Assembly: GCF_016801865.2 (NCBI RefSeq)
Contig: NC_068939.1
Location: forward strand, 134,449,116-134,513,115
DNA from: Culex pipiens pallens
Taxonomy: Eukaryota; Arthropoda; Insecta; Diptera; Culicidae
Direction: 5' to 3'
DNA: 64,000 nt
Position 1 is the stretch's first letter. Every line of letters begins with the position of its first letter. Shown in pieces: positions 32,917-43,575 of the stretch. Under the pieces are notes generated by a model. It was given only the letters and a program-made list of their open reading frames with translations. It searched no databases and was not told the DNA's origin. The position numbers and the translations under genes are program-made.

Positions 32917-34308
32917 ATGCGTCAAAACAAAGGTAAACGCAAATCTTCTGAAGATTTGGTCGTTACGTCGGTGAAGCGTTTGAACGCTAAATCGGCTAAC
33001 GGAAACAGAAAAAGAAAACAGCCTCTTCTGAGGTCTGATTCTGATTCTGAATGTGAGGTCAATCCTCCAATTCCATTGGCAAACAGTTTCGGTGTTTTAT
33101 CCGAAACTGTTGACAAGGATCCTTCTCCTCGTACTGTGCCTTCTGCCGTCGAGAAACGAGTAAAGGCTCCACCAATTGTAGTGACTTCCGTCTCCGATTT
33201 GGCCAGCTTTCGAACGCAACTGAAGAATTGCAAGGAAACTTGCAATTTGAAGGTTTCGTTTCAGCTTGGCCGAAGAGGAGAATGTCGCTTGTTGACGGAA
33301 TCTTTACAAGATCACCAAACTTTTGTTGGTTATTTGAAAAACCACAAACACAATTTCTACACGTATGAGACCAAGAATGCTCGTCCATTCAAGGCGGTCC
33401 TGAAAGGTCTCTCCAACGACTTGTCGGTGGATGAGATCAAAAACGAACTTAAGGTGTTGCTTGGCTTTGCCCCATCCCAAGTAATACCAATGAAGAAAAA
33501 ATCAAACGGGAATATTTCTCGCTTTGGTTTGACTTCACAATTTTATCTGATTCATTTCAACAGAAATGAAATCAACAATTTGAAACTTTTGGACAAAGTT
33601 CAGTTTTTGTTCCATGTACGGGTAAAGTGGGAGCATTTTAAGAAACATGGCGGTAATGGCCAGAATCTGACCCAGTGCCGGCGTTGCCAGGCATTCGGTC
33701 ACGGTACTGATCATTGCGCCATGGTTCCAAAATGCATGGTTTGCGGGGATTCTTCTCACGACAAGGACAATTGTCCCGTGAAAGAAGTCACCCAATTTAA
33801 ATGTGCAAATTGTGGTGGAAATCACAAATCAAATTTCTGGGATTGCCCCATCAGAAAAAAGGTTTTGGATTCTCGTGCTAAGCATCAGCCGAAATCCAAA
33901 CCGAAATTTTCTCAAAGTCAGGTTGTACCTGCATCTTTAAATCAAACGTTCGTGCTGTCTCACTCGAACAATACCCCTACCGTGGAAAAGTTAGGTAACA
34001 CTAATGGTATTTCTTATGCCAACGTCGTTTCGGGTTCGGGTTCATCCACGAATTTTAAATCCTCTACCAATTTTCAAATTGGGCAGGTACCTCAAATTTC
34101 ATTTGAAAATTTTTCTGCTGGCAACGCTTTGGGATCTTCTGATCTCGGCGATGTTACGTTTGAAAAAATGACTTTTTTGCAAAACTCACTGTTTGGTTTG
34201 ATTCAAACAATGAGCAATGCTACATCCATGATGGAAGCAATCCAGATTGGATTAAAATTTGCGAATGATGTTGTTCTTACCCTGAAGTTTAATCATGGAT
34301 CTAAGTAA
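32917..34308 (+). CDS. LINE ORF1 (gag-like nucleic-acid-binding protein)
   Basis: This 463-residue protein should coat the LINE RNA. The N-terminus is basic and low in complexity. A PRE_C2HC-type region follows at about residues 150-245 (KAVLKGLSNDLSVDEIKNEL, FYLIHFNRNEINNLKLL, VRVKWEHFKK). Three Cys-rich knuckles follow at about 255-305: CRRCQAFGHGTDHC (C-x2-C-x4-H-x4-C), CMVCGDSSHDKDNC, and CANCGGNHKSNFWDC. The C-terminal third is Ser/Asn-rich. The ATG at 32917 follows 'gcttgcaaa' and no longer in-frame alternative is visible. The stop at 34306-34308 overlaps the ORF2 start by 14 bases in a different frame, which suggests reinitiation or coupled translation. Confidence 0.88.
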   Translation: MRQNKGKRKSSEDLVVTSVKRLNAKSANGNRKRKQPLLRSDSDSECEVNPPIPLANSFGVLSETVDKDPSPRTVPSAVEKRVKAPPIVVTSVSDLASFRTQLKNCKETCNLKVSFQLGRRGECRLLTESLQDHQTFVGYLKNHKHNFYTYETKNARPFKAVLKGLSNDLSVDEIKNELKVLLGFAPSQVIPMKKKSNGNISRFGLTSQFYLIHFNRNEINNLKLLDKVQFLFHVRVKWEHFKKHGGNGQNLTQCRRCQAFGHGTDHCAMVPKCMVCGDSSHDKDNCPVKEVTQFKCANCGGNHKSNFWDCPIRKKVLDSRAKHQPKSKPKFSQSQVVPASLNQTFVLSHSNNTPTVEKLGNTNGISYANVVSGSGSSTNFKSSTNFQIGQVPQISFENFSAGNALGSSDLGDVTFEKMTFLQNSLFGLIQTMSNATSMMEAIQIGLKFANDVVLTLKFNHGSK

Positions 34309-36955
34309 TTCCATCAATATTATGAATTTTAATGCTCGCTCTTTAAAAGCGAAAGAAAATGAATTTTTCAACTTTTTACGAGTTCATAACGTGCATGTTG
34401 CTGTTATAACCGAAACATTTTTAAAAACTGGCACTTATTTGAAAAGTGATCCAGATTACAAAGTTATAACCAATAACAGAATGAATCGAAATGGCGGTGG
34501 AGTTGCAATAGTTATCCACCGTAGTATGACTTATAGTACGTTACGTGACTTTAAGTTAAAAGTTATTGAAAGTTTGGGCATTGAACTTGAAACTTCTTTT
34601 GGGAAAATTATGATTGCAGCTGCATATTTGCCTTTCCAATGCACTGGGGAAAATAAAAATTATTTCAAAGGGGATTTGAATAAACTTACTCGGCATAGAT
34701 CTCGATTTTTGATCATCGGTGATTTTAATGCCAAACACCAATCTTGGAATAATTCAAAAGTAAATTCCAATGGTAAAATTCTATTCAGAGATTGCACTTC
34801 TGGTCTTTATTCGGTTTTATACCCGAATGGGCCAACTTGCTTTTCTTCTGTTAGAAATCCATCAACAATTGATTTGGTTTTGACAAATCAAAGTCAGTAT
34901 TGTGGTCCTTTAGTGACTCATGCTGATTTTGATTCTGATCACCTTCCAGTAACTTTTTCACTTTCTCATGAAGCAGTTACCAGACCCAATAGTTCTGTGT
35001 TTAATTACCACAAAGCTAATTGGGACAGGTATCAGCATCATATTGAGAATAATTTAAATCATGATTTTGTTTTAGAAACCAAAGCTGATATTGATTCAGC
35101 CTTGGAATCTTTAACTAATGCAATTTTGGATGCTAGGAATATTGCTATTCCTAAAGTCCAAGTCAAATTTGATTCTCCCATTATTGATGACGATCTTCAG
35201 CTTCTGATTCGTCTGAAAAATGTTCGCAGAAGACAGTATCAACGTTCTCGTGATCCTGCACTGAAGCGAATTCAAAAAGATTTGCAAAAGGTTATTGACC
35301 ACAGATTCACTCTCCTGCGAAATGAAAAGTTCGCAAGAGATGTCGAACAAATTAAACCTTATTCCAAACCATTTTGGAAACTTTCAAAGGTTCTTAAGAA
35401 ACCTCAAAAACCAATCCCTTCTTTAAAAGATGGTGATAATATTCTATTAACTAATGGGGAGAAAGCTCAAAAACTTGCTCAGCAGTTTGAGAGTGCTCAT
35501 AATTTCAACTTAAATGTTTTGAGTCCTATTGAAGATCAAATTTCAATAGAATTTCAGAATATTGTTGATCAAGAATTTTCATCAGATGAAGTTTTTAATA
35601 CGGATCTGAATGAAATAAAATCTATTATCAAAAAATTTAAAAATATGAAAGCCCCTGGTGAGGATGGCATTTTTTACATTTTAATTAAAAAATTACCTGA
35701 AGCAACTTTAAGTAGCTTGGTCAAAATTTGCAACAAATGTTTTGATTTGGCATACTTTCCCAGTAGTTGGAAAAATGCCAAAGTAGTTCCGATTTTGAAA
35801 CCGGATAAAAATCCTGCTGAAGCCTCAAGCTATCGGCCCATTAGTTTGCTTTCATCTATTAGTAAATTATTCGAAAGAATAATTCTTAATAGAATGATGA
35901 CGCACATTAATGAAAATTCAATTTTCGCTGATGAGCAGTTTGGATTTCGCCTTGGGCATTCAACTACTCATCAGTTGTTGAGAGTTTCAAATTTAATTCG
36001 AAGCAACAAATCTGAGGGTTATTCTACTGGCGCTGCTCTTCTAGACATAGAAAAAGCATTTGACAGTGTTTGGCATAAAGGTTTGATTGCGAAATTAAAA
36101 AGGTTTAATTTTCCGATTTATATCGTGAAAATTATCCAAAATTATTTGACGGATCGTACTCTGCAGGTATGTTATCAGAATAGCAAATCTGATCAACTAC
36201 CTGTACGTGCCGGCGTCCCTCAAGGAAGTATTTTGGGTCCAATTTTATACAATATTTTTACTTCTGACTTGCCTGATTTGCCCCCAGGATGTCAGAAATC
36301 ACTTTTTGCTGATGATACAAGCATCTCCGCCAAAGGTAGAAGCCTTCGTGTCATCACAAGAAGATTACAAAAAAGCTTGGATATTTTCAATTCTTATTTG
36401 AAAGAATGGAAAATTACTCCAAATGCTGCAAAAACTCAACTGATTATTTTCCCTCACAAACCAAGGGCTGATTTTCTTAAACCAAAAAGTCATCACATTA
36501 TAAAGATGAATGAGGTAAATTTAAAGTGGGAGGATAAAGTGAAATATCTTGGACTTGCTTTTGACAAAAACCTGACTTACAAGGATCACATTGAAAGTAT
36601 CCAGGTTAAATGTAACAAATATATTAAATGTTTGTATCCACTTATAAACAGGAATTCTAGACTTTGTCTCAAGAATAAACTGTTAATTTATAAACAAATT
36701 TTCAGACCTGCCATGCTTTATGCTGTGCCGATCTGGACAAGCTGTTGCTTAACCAGGAAGAAAAAACTTCAGAGGATTCAGAACAAAATTCTGAAAATGA
36801 TTCTGAAACTTCCTCCCTGGTTCAGCACCAGTGAACTTCATCAATTAGCCGAAGTTGACACTTTGGATGTTATGTCCAATAAGATAATTGATGCATTTCG
36901 ACAAAAATCATTGCAGTCTTCAGCTGCATTGATCCGCTCTTTATATAGTTTATAA
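34295..36955 (+). CDS. LINE ORF2 (endonuclease and reverse transcriptase)
   Basis: This 886-residue polyprotein has an N-terminal apurinic-type endonuclease and a central RT, the enzymes for target-primed reverse transcription in the nucleus. The endonuclease (about 1-230) shows NFNARSL, VAVITETFLK, LIIGDFNAKHQSW, STIDLVLTN and DFDSDHLPV, so the catalytic Glu, Asp/Asn and His residues are present. The RT (about 440-750) shows YRPISLLSSISKLFERII, EQFGFRLGHSTTHQL, AALLDIEKAFDSVWH, GVPQGSILGPILYNIF and the LFADDTS motif (F-A-D-D). A Cys/basic C-terminal region follows. No stop or frameshift interrupts it. The start ATG is inside the ORF1 end (+1 frame overlap). Confidence 0.93.
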   Translation: MDLSNSINIMNFNARSLKAKENEFFNFLRVHNVHVAVITETFLKTGTYLKSDPDYKVITNNRMNRNGGGVAIVIHRSMTYSTLRDFKLKVIESLGIELETSFGKIMIAAAYLPFQCTGENKNYFKGDLNKLTRHRSRFLIIGDFNAKHQSWNNSKVNSNGKILFRDCTSGLYSVLYPNGPTCFSSVRNPSTIDLVLTNQSQYCGPLVTHADFDSDHLPVTFSLSHEAVTRPNSSVFNYHKANWDRYQHHIENNLNHDFVLETKADIDSALESLTNAILDARNIAIPKVQVKFDSPIIDDDLQLLIRLKNVRRRQYQRSRDPALKRIQKDLQKVIDHRFTLLRNEKFARDVEQIKPYSKPFWKLSKVLKKPQKPIPSLKDGDNILLTNGEKAQKLAQQFESAHNFNLNVLSPIEDQISIEFQNIVDQEFSSDEVFNTDLNEIKSIIKKFKNMKAPGEDGIFYILIKKLPEATLSSLVKICNKCFDLAYFPSSWKNAKVVPILKPDKNPAEASSYRPISLLSSISKLFERIILNRMMTHINENSIFADEQFGFRLGHSTTHQLLRVSNLIRSNKSEGYSTGAALLDIEKAFDSVWHKGLIAKLKRFNFPIYIVKIIQNYLTDRTLQVCYQNSKSDQLPVRAGVPQGSILGPILYNIFTSDLPDLPPGCQKSLFADDTSISAKGRSLRVITRRLQKSLDIFNSYLKEWKITPNAAKTQLIIFPHKPRADFLKPKSHHIIKMNEVNLKWEDKVKYLGLAFDKNLTYKDHIESIQVKCNKYIKCLYPLINRNSRLCLKNKLLIYKQIFRPAMLYAVPIWTSCCLTRKKKLQRIQNKILKMILKLPPWFSTSELHQLAEVDTLDVMSNKIIDAFRQKSLQSSAALIRSLYSL

Positions 36956-37161
36956 GTTAGTTTTAAGGTATCCCTTTTCCCTTTTGTACATGTAGGACCT
37001 CCTACATTTGAAATCACTGAATAGCGAAAGCTACAATATTTCATGAATAAATGAAAGTTGCTAGTATTTAAAATTGAGGTGAAAAGTCATCGATTGTGAT
37101 TGGACACTCAATAATATTTTAACTGAATGAATGTACATGGAAAAGAAAATCTGAATAAATA

Positions 37162-37212
<51 letters not shown>

Positions 37213-37214
<2 letters not shown>

Positions 37215-37330
37215 GACAAAAAAAAACGAAAAAGACAAAATGACAAAAGCGACTAAAAACTACAAAACGATAAAAACGAAAAAAAAACACAAAACGACAA
37301 AAACGACAAAACGATAAAGACAATAAAAAG
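37213..37330. repeat. Remnant of the 9-mer minisatellite downstream of the LINE
   Basis: Degenerate 'acaaaaacg' units continue directly after the LINE poly(A) tail. They show that the LINE landed in, and split, the minisatellite rather than generating it. The array fades into unique sequence around 37330. Confidence 0.8.
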
Positions 37331-37949
37331 TCAAAGTAGTTATGTCACAGACATAACCGGAATGGCGTAGACTACGTAAAGTTAAGATGTGTGGGTTTGG
37401 TGAGAATCAAATCGGGTAGCAAGTTTCGACTTTCGACATTTTCGAAAAAATGAAATTTTCAATATGATTAAAAAGACTAATAAATTTTTAGCATTTCTAA
37501 GCATGAATCAATACATAATTATTGATTTTGAAGGTAAACGAGAGCAAAAGATGATAAAACCCATATTTGCCTCCCGCGGTGGGCTTGTTTCGGTGGCAAA
37601 TTTGCTACCCTAGCAGTGGCGATGACGGAGTTTTTTCAAGGTGGCAAATTTGATCTCGGTATTTATAAGCCGGATGCAAAATTTGATTTGCACTCCAGCG
37701 TTGCAGATGCCCTGAGGGCACAAGCACTAACAATTGGGAATTGATTGCGTTTATTGGATGAATTTTTGCAAGAATGCTAAGAACAGAATGGGGGGAGGGC
37801 AGAGGGGTTGGGGGCGAGAGCATTCCGTCGCCCCCGAAGACCAAAATTTGTTCCTGAAATTTAAATTGAAATTTTTACAGTTCGCTGCCTCGTCCCGGGG
37901 ATGAGGGCAACTCTTTCAACAGTTTGGAATTGAATACGACGTAACTCTT

Positions 37950-38230
37950 TCAGAAGCGCTCGTCGCGAATGTGACGAGCTAGTTGGATGTCCACAACCAT
38001 GGCTTGACCCACGAGAGGCTTTTTGGCAGAAGGCAGCAGGCGCGCGCCTCATCTTGTTGATGCCTCGTCCCGGGTGGGACGAGAGACGAGGAGTGAAGCA
38101 ACTCCGAAGAGTTGGGAAGTCTTCACCCCCTACCACGAAAGATTCAAAAGGTCCGGCCATCGAGAGGCAACTGGCTGAAGGTGACGACGAGAAGGCGATG
38201 CGCACTTCTTTTCCAGTCCTGGTCCCTCTC
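37950..38230 (-). pseudogene. Histone H3-like relic (C-terminal part)
   Basis: On the minus strand, one frame ending at the stop 37950-37952 reads AMVVDIQLARHIRDERF, which aligns with the H3 C-terminus IMPKDIQLARRIRGERA at 11 of 17 positions, with the stop in the same place. Further upstream in a different frame, SMAGPFESFVVGGEDF loosely resembles the H3 stretch MALQEASEAYLVGLFEDT. The two segments are out of frame and separated by unrelated sequence, so at most this is a decayed copy. A TATA-like 'atatataaga' lies at about 38320-38330 on the same strand. This is pattern recognition only, and chance similarity of the second segment is possible. Confidence 0.35.
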
Positions 38231-38826
38231 TCCTGCTGCTGCTCTGGGCTGAGCTTTGCTGCTGCTGCTGCCGGTCCGACGTCTGAGACGTGAATGATAG
38301 AATGGGCAGAGCGCGCGTTCTTATATATGATTTCGGTCCGCTACTTCCCCTCCTTTTTCGCGACCGACACTCGGTCGCGTTGCTTGGATGATTTTCCCCT
38401 CAAAATAGGTACTTGACATTCCCGTCCGTGAGTGGGAAGCGCTCATTTTGCTTGCAAAATCTCTGCATTTTGAAAACATTTTAAAACATTCAATTGTTTC
38501 AACAGTTAAACTATTTTGCCAACAATGAAAGTTTTATAGCAAATTGCTGAATAATTTTCGAATCGAATGGAACCAAAATCGTGCCGATTCGATTTGAGGG
38601 AAGGAAGATATAAGCGATTGACGGATGACGCAATATTCCAGGGCCTTCGGCCCGGGTTTTTTGGAATGGCACCCCAGTACCTTCAACAAAGACGTAAGTC
38701 TACGTCAAAACTGTAAAAATTACCAAACTTCATAAAGACAAACGATTAAAACAACAAATCACTATATAATTTTAAATGCTTTTTATTTTAATTTAATTTT
38801 TAAACTTATTTTGTGATTCTTTCCAG

Positions 38827-38883
38827 GAGGGTCGCTCTGCCAGCGAAGGCGAAATCACCGAGTACACTCGTGAATCCTGGGAG
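38827..38883 (+). CDS. mtd: mtd / OXR1-like gene, 57-bp exon EGRSASEGEITEYTRESWE
   Basis: The exon lies between 'gattctttccag' and GAG|GTAAGT, phase 0 at both ends, 19 codons. The acidic, Ser-rich peptide continues the OXR1 linker that follows the VDELYRFL block. Strong splice signals on both sides and exact phase agreement with the exon ending at 28284 support it. Because it is symmetric it can be skipped without a frameshift. Confidence 0.75.
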
Positions 38884-39160
38884 GTAAGTGCATTGCTACT
38901 AGCTGATAAGATTTGCTTTATTTGAAAACATATTATTCCCATCGATCGCAACGCGCGACTCAACGCGATTCTCCCCAATCGATCCCGATGACAATGTTGA
39001 TACTTAAATACTAACATCATCCTATCTATTTTTCCATCGCGTATTTGTGTGCGTGTGTGCGCGCTATGATTCCTAACAAAATCCTTCGTTTGTGTGAATC
39101 ACTACTACCAACACACACCCATCTCACCACTTTCGTGACATTCCGCGTGATTCCGTGCAG

Positions 39161-39238
39161 CTGCTGAAGGCACCGTTTGTCAAAACTTACAATATTATCA
39201 AAAGCCAGACCGGATCCAACGATTTGGATGGTTGTGAG
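39161..39238 (+). CDS. mtd: mtd / OXR1-like gene, probable 78-bp cassette exon
   Basis: The exon follows 'gattccgtgcag' and ends GAG|GTTAGA, phase 0 at both ends, 26 codons. It reads LLKAPFVKTYNIIKSQTGSN and DLDGCE. The splice sites are good and the phase matches both 38883 and the alternative first exon ending at 53318 (all phase 0). I do not recognise this peptide as a core OXR1 motif, so it is most likely an optional exon. The donor is weaker (GTTAGA). Confidence 0.6.
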
Positions 39239-40647
39239 GTTAGAATCTTTCAGCAAACAATAGCCAACTATTATTATTCTCTGTACGAACACAGCTAGCG
39301 CGCGTGCACAAAAAAAATACACACACACCCTTGAATATTTTACCACTACCACCTACTAGCTGCTGCCTCTCGTAATGTTTCTTGTAAAGCTCCCTGTCCT
39401 TTCTCTGTAATGATTATCCGTAGTATGTTCTGGATATGAGGAATGTCTAGCTGTACTTTGTCTTGTTTGAGTTTTGAACGAACAACTTGCTACTTTTACG
39501 TAAACTAATTTTTAACAAACAAAAATCCTCCTTCATTACTGGTAGTGATCCTATTAGTGTGCTACTGACACACACACTTACACCTCGAATCTTTTAAATT
39601 ATACACAGTTAGAAAAAACATTTTGAAAGCAAAACTTTTTCGTAGAAGAACCTGAATGATGTTGCGATGATACTTGTTCTAGAGATGCTCCTCATCCTTA
39701 ACCTGTCTTTTCAGTTGATCTTTATTTCTATTCACTATAAGTTGCATTTTAAGATATCAAATGAAAGTTGATTAGTTCAATTTGATTGCACCGTATAGTA
39801 CCGAACGCAGATCTCACAAGTTAGTTAGTATTGGCAATTTTGGTTCAAATTTTACGTTCTACACTCGTTTTGTTACAAATTTCCCTCAAAATTCCCGCAT
39901 TACTCCGATTAGTTTGGATTGCTTAGCCTGTTAGTACCAACCACCGTAATCGTTGCGTAGGATTTGAAACAATTTCAAGTACCCAATTCGATTGCTTATT
40001 TAGAATTTTTGATTTATTTTGTAAACATTTTTTTCTTCTAAATTTTCCTCGGCTTCCGTTCTGTTTTGGCAACCAACTATTTTGTTTCGAAATCAGAGCC
40101 CTTTCCCCTCTCTCCACCAAAGGCACGCACGAAACTAGACAACAACAGATAAACTTCTTGTATAAAAACATATGTAAAAATACGCTATTATGATGTCAGA
40201 CTTAAAAAAAGGAATCGAATCGTTCGACTGGGATTGTTTACCAACAAAAGTCTTATTCGTCTTATCTCCTCCAGTTCGATAGATTGTGTGATGTGTTTAC
40301 ATGGTCGTGGCTTATGTAATTACAATCTGGTGCAGTTATTTGGCGAAATCTGTGTTATTTGACTATTTTTACCGTTAAATGTTTCGGTCCGAAATCGCTT
40401 TATTCTGGGTCAAACAGTTGACATTCGTATCACAAGTATTTTTTTTTTGTATTTGGATTATTACAAATGTAAACAATTAGTCATCGGAACAACACTGATA
40501 TGGTTGTTATGTTTATACAGAAATTCCCTACGAAAACATCAGTACGATTCGAAAAAATAGTTCCTTAACCAAAATAATTAGTATGTATTTAATGTAATTA
40601 TTAAAAAATTAGAACCTTTCTGAAGACAAATTTGCCTTAAATAAATT

Positions 40648-40900
40648 TTACCAGGCTTTTTCATCTCTTAAATAAACAAAATTCAATTCACGGTTGAGCT
40701 CGTACTCCGCTGAAAAGAGTGGGATGCTGCTGCTCCTCGAGGTAGGCCTTAGCCGCGCAACGCATCCGCGGTAATTACCGGTATGGTTACCATCACAGTT
40801 GGCACACTTAATGCGCGCCTTGATTTGCTCTGCCATGTCCCCCAAGTACGCCTTGCACACTTTTCCGAGAGGTGTGTTTCACCGCACTGCATGCATCTGT
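40648..40900 (-). pseudogene. Fragment of a LINE ORF1 (zinc-knuckle region)
   Basis: On the minus strand, a C-x2-C-x4-H-x4-C knuckle, CMQCGETHLSEKC, is followed in a shifted frame by IKCANCDGNHTGNYRGCVAR, a second knuckle. The spacing and the CANC-GNH-GN phrase are typical of Jockey/I-type LINE gag proteins. The frame change and the absence of flanking ORF mark it as a decayed fragment of an insertion different from the intact LINE at 32700. Confidence 0.65.
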
Positions 40901-40943
40901 TTCACGACCCGTTGTCCTGCAGGACTACACAGCAAAAAAAGTT

Positions 40944-41368
40944 GAATTTTGGAATGTTGAAAATTTGGTAGGTTGAATATTATCTCTTTTTTGAGTAATA
41001 TTACCTAAAAAAATTTTAAAAACGAGAACCTGATAAATATTCACCAGAAACTGATGAAAATTCACCAGTTTCTGATGTAATTATTGACACAAAATCTGTC
41101 ACCATTTTCTGATGAATATTAGCATCATTTTTTCCTGTGTACCTTAACAGCGGTCTTCTCAATTGGATCGATTGTGTAGAACTTGGAGTTGCTACGCTTC
41201 AGTTCTTTTACCACTAGTTCGAAATGTTAAAAATGTGTAATTTTGCATTTTTTGTATTTTTTGGTATAATGACACTTTTTCAGTCCAAGTTTAGGGAAAA
41301 TTACATCATAAAAGAGGTAATATTCAACCTACCAAAATTAAATCTTCCAAAATTACACAATTTTTTAC
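40944..41368. mobile_element. MITE-like element with about 50-bp inverted ends
   Basis: The left 'ttggtaggttgaatattatc' and the right 'ggtaatattcaacctaccaa' are inverted, with further matching outward (gttgaattttggaatg versus cttccaaaattacacaa). The interior has repeated 'ttcaccag...tctgatg' phrases. There is no coding sequence. Confidence 0.6.
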
Positions 41369-41727
41369 TTTGTTTCAATCTTCATTGACTTGGCAATCAA
41401 TGTCGCAAAATTAAGTAGAAATTGGATTTTTCAAGCTCGAGAAAATGCCGAAATTTCCATGCAAATTCCCCCTTATTCTCGAGCTTGGGAGTTAAGGTGT
41501 TAATGATGTAACACTTTTCATTAATCATTTGAATTTAAATGCGATTTGATGTAAATATCTTAATTTAAAAATGATAAATTTTCAGTGGATACACGAAAGG
41601 TACCACCGAAACAAAATTTAAGTATTTTTCAATTTCCACTGTATTTCCATCTATTTGTGCCTGTTGAATCTGAAAAAGAACCCAGAATTGGGCCAAAGTG
41701 TCAACATTTTTATTTGTGGGTGTTTAG

Positions 41728-42098
41728 TACAGATACTCGATTATCTGAAGGCCTTGGCAAAATTTCACTTCGGAAGATCGAATCACGAAAAAACTTTTTT
41801 TTTTCGTTGTCTTATTGTTGTTTGTTGAGCTTTAGTATGACTCCTAGACTACTCTAAAGGGATTTAAAATTTTTAAATCCAAGATGGCGGCAAAAATGGC
41901 GATGATGAAATTTTGAAATAATGCGTTTTTAATTTTATAGGCAACCAACCATTCAAATTTGATTAAAATGGGGTCGCAAAACTCGAATTTGATGTTAAAA
42001 GTAAGAAAATAGAAAAATACGTATTTTTTCCCTTACAAACCTTCGGATAATCGAGACTTCAGATAATCAAGGCATCGGATAATCGAGTCTGGACTGTA
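41728..42098. mobile_element. pogo/Tigger-like MITE, degenerate copy
   Basis: The ends 'tacagatactcgattatctg' and 'cgagtctggactgta' are decayed relatives of the ends of the element at 60383-60744. The interior shares 'aatttcactt', 'atcgaatcacg' and 'aaatccaagatggcg'. TA-flanked ends fit the Tc1/mariner-pogo group. It is non-coding. Confidence 0.6.
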
Positions 42099-42137
42099 TT
42101 TTGATTTTTTAGGTTATTTTCTTTAATATCATGTCAA

Positions 42138-43269
42138 CCCAAGTAACATTTTAGGCTTTATCAAAGCTGTCACAACCGCTATAAAACCTATCAGCCAAAA
42201 CCAACATTAAAACCCCTTAGTCGTAACACACTCCCCAGAACCTTGATAAACCCCACTTAAAACACAAAAGGACCTCCGCAAAAGGTTGTTACGGCCTATT
42301 TATAAAACCTACATAGGAGTTCAAGGCTTTACAACTGAATCCTAACAACATCCGCAGGGCCTTGATAAAACCTTTGTTAAAACCTAGTCAGGAGTTATGG
42401 AAAAATGACATTTCATACGTCTTTAAACGTCTTATGCCAAATAGGTTTTATTTTGGCAAAAAATAAGTGTTCGTCTTGCCAAATGAAATTATGGAGATGG
42501 TTGTCAAAAATGGCGATGATAAATAATAGATATTAGAGGTAATCCAAATAATTTGAAAGCTTATTTCTCACAATTGATGGCTCAAATTCAGCTGCGGTTG
42601 AAATTTTATTGATAAATGTAGGGGAGATAGAGCCAAAAAATTCAACTCGCTTCATCAAAAATCAATATTTTGTAATCATAGTGTTTAATGTTAAAAAATA
42701 TTTTATTGCAATTCTTTGAAAAAAATGTTCAAAATATTTTAAAACATCTATCGCTATATAAATCATACCAGAAATTCAGCATAAATGTGTGTTTTCATCA
42801 AATTTAAATCAAATTTTTCAGTTTTCTATTTTTTCAATCAAGATGGCGGTCAATCATATTCAATCAGAGCACGCGTCTAGCGCCATATTTATGCACTGCT
42901 ATTTGGCCGCGATAAATGCTCTTTAAGGAGCTTATGGTTTTAAGTGAGCTTTTTACATGCCTAATGGCACTTGACAGCTACAACACCCTAGGTTTTAACA
43001 AAGCATGCGATAAAACCGTTTGGCATGGCTTTGCCATCTGGTTTTCAAGCCTCTGTTAAAACTTTCATAAAACCTTATTGAAAGCCAGTCGGCTTTTATT
43101 TCCACCCGGTTTTATGTCCGAGGCATAAAACCCTGTTAGAACCTATTAATTAGCTCTTGCTTGTTGGTTGCGGTGAATGCCCAAATAAAACTATAAGGCA
43201 ATCAGGATGCTACAATAAACCCTTAATAAAACTTGGTGGTGGCTAGCTGGTTTAAAAATGTTACTTGGG
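42138..43269. mobile_element. Inverted-repeat element with CCCAAGTAACATTTT termini
   Basis: The left end cccaagtaacattttagg and the right end aaaaatgttacttggg are inverted. The interior, near the ends, contains many degenerate 'ataaaacc' phrases on both arms (for example 'ataaaacctatcagcc', 'aaaaccttattgaaagcc'). There is no transposase ORF. The target duplication is unclear. Confidence 0.6.
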
Positions 43270-43299
43270 AAGTCACCTGACAACAATTTATAAATTTAC

Positions 43300-43575
43300 A
43301 AGCCTTACCCGACAAACTTCGTTCTGCCTTTTTTTCGTTTGTTGACGTTTTTAACTTTTTTGCTTATTCAGCCTCCTGTGATCAAAATTTTATTTTACGT
43401 AACTTTTCCCATACAATCTGCAGATTTTCCGGAATCGGTTCCAGAGTGGCCAAAGTTGTAACTTTTTAGCGTAAGAACCTTCCTTGGACTTATACGAACC
43501 CAACGCAACAAAGAGCACCTCGAGCCCACGTTCCGTGCTGAATTGATTCGCGTTCGAACAAAACCTTCGAAATTT
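43300..43575 (-). repeat. Dispersed repeat, inverted copy of 24740-25015
   Basis: 'aagccttacccgacaaactt', 'gaatcggttccagagtggcc' and 'cgaacccaacgcaac' are the complements of the copy at 24740-25015. Divergence is moderate. The two copies are 18.5 kb apart in opposite orientation within the same gene. Confidence 0.65.

Larger units (their letters stand above)
32700..37212 (+). mobile_element. Full-length Jockey-clade LINE (Juan-like)
   Basis: This is a 4.5-kb non-LTR retrotransposon with a 5' UTR (32700-32916), ORF1, ORF2, a short 3' UTR and a poly(A) run of more than 40 bases (37169-37212). It inserted into the 9-mer minisatellite. The left flank ends '...aaaacgacaaaaaaa' and the sequence after the poly(A) resumes 'acgacaaaaaaaaacg', so the target duplication lies within this A-rich repeat. 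Both ORFs are uninterrupted, so the copy is young and potentially competent. Its length, overlapping ORFs and poly(A) tail resemble the mosquito Juan elements; the precise name needs a database comparison. Confidence 0.88.
28285..38826 (+). other. 10.5-kb mtd intron with minisatellite and LINE
   Basis: The intron lies between GTTAGT at 28285 and 'ttctttccag' ending at 38826, joining two phase-0 exons. It contains the 9-mer array, the Jockey-type LINE, the array remnant after the LINE, and a histone-H3-like relic. The stretches 37330-37860 and 38400-38760 hold nothing I can assign. A short hairpin, gggccttcggccc, lies at about 38641-38653. Confidence 0.75.
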
